Assembly: GCA_964390645.1 (NCBI GenBank)
Contig: CAYMLL010000346.1
Location: forward strand, 1-7,148
Origin: CAYMLL01 sp964390645
GTDB lineage: Bacteria > Planctomycetota > UBA8108
Direction of reading: 5' to 3'
DNA: 7,148 bases
How positions within the stretch are numbered: position 1 is the first letter of the stretch; every line of letters starts with the position of its first letter. Under the pieces are notes generated by a model. That model was not told the origin of the DNA. It made no database searches and saw only the letters and a list, made by a program, of their open reading frames with translations. Made by a program: the position numbers and the translations under genes. This document shows, piece by piece, positions 5,288 through 7,148 of the stretch.

Positions 5288-6397
5288 ATGAGAAGTTCTG
5301 GTTGGTCGCGGGCGCTGGTCGTGCCCGCCTGTCTGTGGTCCGCGGTGTCCTGCTCGGTGGTCGCAGTGACGCCGCGCGTCGTTCGTGACGACCGTGGTGT
5401 TCGCGTCACGCGCGTCTTCGGTCCCGAGCACTCCGGCGGCGCGTACAAGCACCCGGCGTCGATCACCGAGCTGTCGAACGGCGACCTCTACCTCGCGTTC
5501 TACGGCGGCTCCGGCGAGTACGGGGACGACACCGCCGTCCACGGCGCCCGTCTGCGGCGCGGCGAGGTCGCGTGGACACTGCCGCGCGTCATCGCTGACA
5601 CCCCGGACCGGTCCGAGGGCAATCCTGTGGTCTGGCAGGCGCCGGATGGGCTCGTCTGGCTCTTCTACGTCAACCGTTACGGCGCGACCTGGTCGACCGC
5701 GCGAGTCAAGGTGAAGGTCTCCGAGGACGGAGCCCGCACCTGGTCGGACTCCTTCGTCCTCGACTTCGAGATGGGGACCATGGTCCGCGGCCAGCCGATC
5801 GTGCTGGATGACGGCGACTACCTGCTGCCGCTCTATCACGAGTCCGGTGGCGACCGCGAGGCGACCGCGGCGTCGACCTCGTCCTTCTTCATGCGCTACG
5901 ACCCGGAGTCGAGGACCTGGACCCGGACCGCGAAGATCCGCTCCGAGAAGGGCAATCTCCAGGCGCAGGTCGTCCAGCTGACCAGCGAGTACCTCGTCTG
6001 CTACATCCGTCGAGGCGGCAACTACAAGCCGACCACATCGGGCTGGATGCTGCGCTCCGAGTCACGCGACGGCGGCTGGACGTGGAGTGACGCGAAGCCC
6101 ACCGGCTTCAAGAACCCGAACGCCGCGGTCGAGTTTATCAAGCTGCGCAACGACCATCTGCTCCTCGTCTACAACAACCACATGAACGAGCGCACACCGC
6201 TCACAGTTGCGGTCTCGGTCGACGGCGATATCAGCTACCCCCATCGAAGGAACATCCTCGAAGGCGACAACACCTTCGCATATCCGTACGCGATCCAGAC
6301 GCGGGACGGCAAGATCCACGTGATCTGCACGACCGACGAGCGCACCGCGATCCTGCACGCCGTGTTCGACGAGAGCGCGATCCTCGACACGCGGTAG
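5288..6397 (+). CDS. Sialidase-like (BNR_2-type) six-bladed propeller lipoprotein
   Basis: A 369-residue protein. Residues 1-22 form a lipoprotein-type signal (basic start, hydrophobic stretch, Cys22 in SAVSC), so it is probably lipid-anchored in the envelope. The rest matches the sialidase-like BNR family: YKHPASITELSNGDLYLAFY (53-72), ADTPDRSEGNPVVWQAPDG (103-121), WLFY, a near Asp box SEDGARTW (145-152), a perfect Asp box SRDGGWTW (259-266), a degenerate third (SVDGDISY, 310-317), and a final AYPYAI...DGKIHVICT block. The family usually acts as glycoside hydrolases on sugar chains, but many members have untested substrates. The FRIP-like motif of classical sialidases reads YKHP here, so the usual first catalytic Arg is Lys54. 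True sialidase activity is therefore doubtful. A weak GAGAG ribosome-binding match lies 10 nt before the ATG. It converges with the ligase gene. Confidence 0.9.
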   Translation: MRSSGWSRALVVPACLWSAVSCSVVAVTPRVVRDDRGVRVTRVFGPEHSGGAYKHPASITELSNGDLYLAFYGGSGEYGDDTAVHGARLRRGEVAWTLPRVIADTPDRSEGNPVVWQAPDGLVWLFYVNRYGATWSTARVKVKVSEDGARTWSDSFVLDFEMGTMVRGQPIVLDDGDYLLPLYHESGGDREATAASTSSFFMRYDPESRTWTRTAKIRSEKGNLQAQVVQLTSEYLVCYIRRGGNYKPTTSGWMLRSESRDGGWTWSDAKPTGFKNPNAAVEFIKLRNDHLLLVYNNHMNERTPLTVAVSVDGDISYPHRRNILEGDNTFAYPYAIQTRDGKIHVICTTDERTAILHAVFDESAILDTR

Positions 6398-6469
6398 CCT
6401 GGATCCTGATCGCTCCGAGCGTGCCTGGCATCGTCGCGCCGCTCGAATCGAACCGTTCACGTGTCGCTC

Positions 6470-6504
6470 GGGTGGGTGGGTTGCCGGGTTGCCGGGTCGC
6501 AGGG
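6470..6504 (+). other. Potential G-quadruplex with 8-bp repeat between converging genes
   Basis: Six GGG triplets lie at 6470-72, 6474-76, 6478-80, 6486-88, 6494-96 and 6502-04, with loops of 1, 1, 5, 5 and 5 nt. This exceeds the standard four-run quadruplex pattern. The right half is a tandem TTGCCGGG (6481-6488 and 6489-6496) plus a degenerate copy TCGCAGGG. It lies 73 bp past the sialidase-like stop and 13 bp past the ligase stop. The G-rich strand would be in the 3' end of the sialidase-like transcript. Confidence 0.6.
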
Positions 6505-6516
6505 TCGGCGCCCGGA

Positions 6517-7148
6517 TCAGACCTCGAGCATCGCGAAGAAGTCGTCCTCCGACAGAACCGCCGTGCCGAGCTCCCGCGCCTTCCTGGCCTTGGAGGACCT
6601 GGAGTCGAGGTCGACCATCACCAGGAAGTCGAGGCCCTTCGTCACGGTGCTCGTCGACTTGCCGCCGTGTTGCTTGACGAGGTCCTGGAGCTGCTTGCGT
6701 GTGTATCGCTTGCCCGTCGACTCGTCCACGCGCTCGATCGATCCCGTGAAGCAGAAGGTTCTTCCGGCGAGCGGACCGACCGTCGCCGCACCTTCGCTCG
6801 CCGGCACGGCTTCGCTCTCGCGGGGCGTGACGCCCGCGTCCTCGAGTCGCGCGATCAGGTCGCCGTGGGTCCGCAGGCCCTCGACGACGTTTTCGGCGGT
6901 GATCTCCGCGAATCCCTTGATGCCGGCGATCTCCTCGGCGCTCAGGGTTCGCATCTTGTCCAGGCTCGTTATGCCCTCGTCGATCAGCATCTGCGCGCGC
7001 GAGCGTGAGAAGCTCGTGATGTTGAGGGCGGCGATGAAGCGGTCGAGAGGCGGGCTCCTCGTCTCCTCGATGTTGCGGACGATCTTGGCGGCCAGCGTCT
7101 TGCCCATGCGATCGAGCGGCACCAGCGACTCGGTGGTCAGAGAGTAGA
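6517..7148 (-). CDS. ligA: NAD-dependent DNA ligase, C-terminal HhH and BRCT domains, partial
   Basis: The frame is open to the right edge, so the N-terminal adenylation, OB and zinc-finger parts lie outside; 209 residues are visible. They start with YSLTTESLVPLDRMGKTLAA, matching the LigA block that opens the helix-hairpin-helix domain. Residues about 34-105 are the HhH region, with PLDRFIAALNI, then ITSLDKMRTLSAEEIAGIKG and TAENVVEGL. Residues 125-207 are a BRCT domain (GPLAGRTFCFTGS, a GG turn at 161-162, ARELGTAVLSEDDFF). The enzyme seals nicks in DNA using NAD+. Two features differ from typical LigA: the first hairpin reads NITSFSRSRA where a GIRHVG-like glycine-rich turn is usual, and the BRCT has an insert (ERVDESTGKRYT). 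It could be a second, divergent ligase. It is transcribed towards the sialidase-like gene. Confidence 0.88.
   Translation of the reverse strand, partial: YSLTTESLVPLDRMGKTLAAKIVRNIEETRSPPLDRFIAALNITSFSRSRAQMLIDEGITSLDKMRTLSAEEIAGIKGFAEITAENVVEGLRTHGDLIARLEDAGVTPRESEAVPASEGAATVGPLAGRTFCFTGSIERVDESTGKRYTRKQLQDLVKQHGGKSTSTVTKGLDFLVMVDLDSRSSKARKARELGTAVLSEDDFFAMLEV

Noticed and set aside
2990..5839. A 949-codon open frame on the minus strand
   Set aside because: It lies antisense to the kinase and half of the sialidase-like gene, both with clear catalytic motifs. Its product is Arg/His-rich without any domain, a normal effect of high G+C on the opposite strand.
6421..7147. Two + strand open frames across the ligase region
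   Set aside because: They are antisense to sequence with clear LigA HhH and BRCT motifs and have no protein signature of their own.

Overview
The window is a GC-rich bacterial chromosomal segment (roughly 70% G+C by eye, codon third positions dominated by G and C). Its gene content is a membrane-anchored Hanks-type Ser/Thr kinase, a BNR/sialidase-like lipoprotein, a secreted tandem S51 peptidase and a coiled-coil protein with a FlgT-C-like beta domain. This mix would suit Planctomycetota or another large-genome, high-GC lineage such as Myxococcota or Acidobacteriota. The lineage is inference; no rRNA or marker gene is present to settle it.

Left part (1-2996, + strand): three closely packed genes that look like one operon. 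The first is cut by the left edge. It begins inside a (TPPPP)n proline-rich linker, continues as a coiled coil and ends with a small beta domain resembling the C-terminal domain of flagellar protein FlgT. Next is a 112-residue protein with one membrane helix. The third overlaps or abuts its stop and encodes an exported protein with two complete cyanophycinase-like (peptidase S51) domains, each keeping its own Ser/His/Glu set. This tandem enzyme is the most distinctive gene in the window.

Middle (2997-5287): a 368-bp gap carries a strong GC hairpin after the peptidase gene, then a good match to an ECF sigma factor promoter (GGAAC, 16 nt, CGTC) with an overlapping 11-bp-spaced direct repeat. 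This leads to a transmembrane Ser/Thr kinase of 592 residues. Before its kinase domain lie seven ALDRE/ALDRD repeats; after its membrane helix is an unrecognised extracytoplasmic region containing a short RPAG repeat. A short gap with a hairpin and a TATACT box separates it from the next gene.

Right part (5288-7148): a sialidase-like lipoprotein on + converges on the 3' half of a NAD-dependent DNA ligase gene on -, whose N-terminal catalytic part lies beyond the right edge. A run of six GGG triplets, a textbook G-quadruplex motif, sits between the two converging 3' ends.

The first three genes plausibly act together at the cell envelope. The kinase, the sialidase-like protein and the ligase look like independent transcription units. 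Three coding short tandem repeats with 15-, 15- and 12-bp units occur within about 5 kb.
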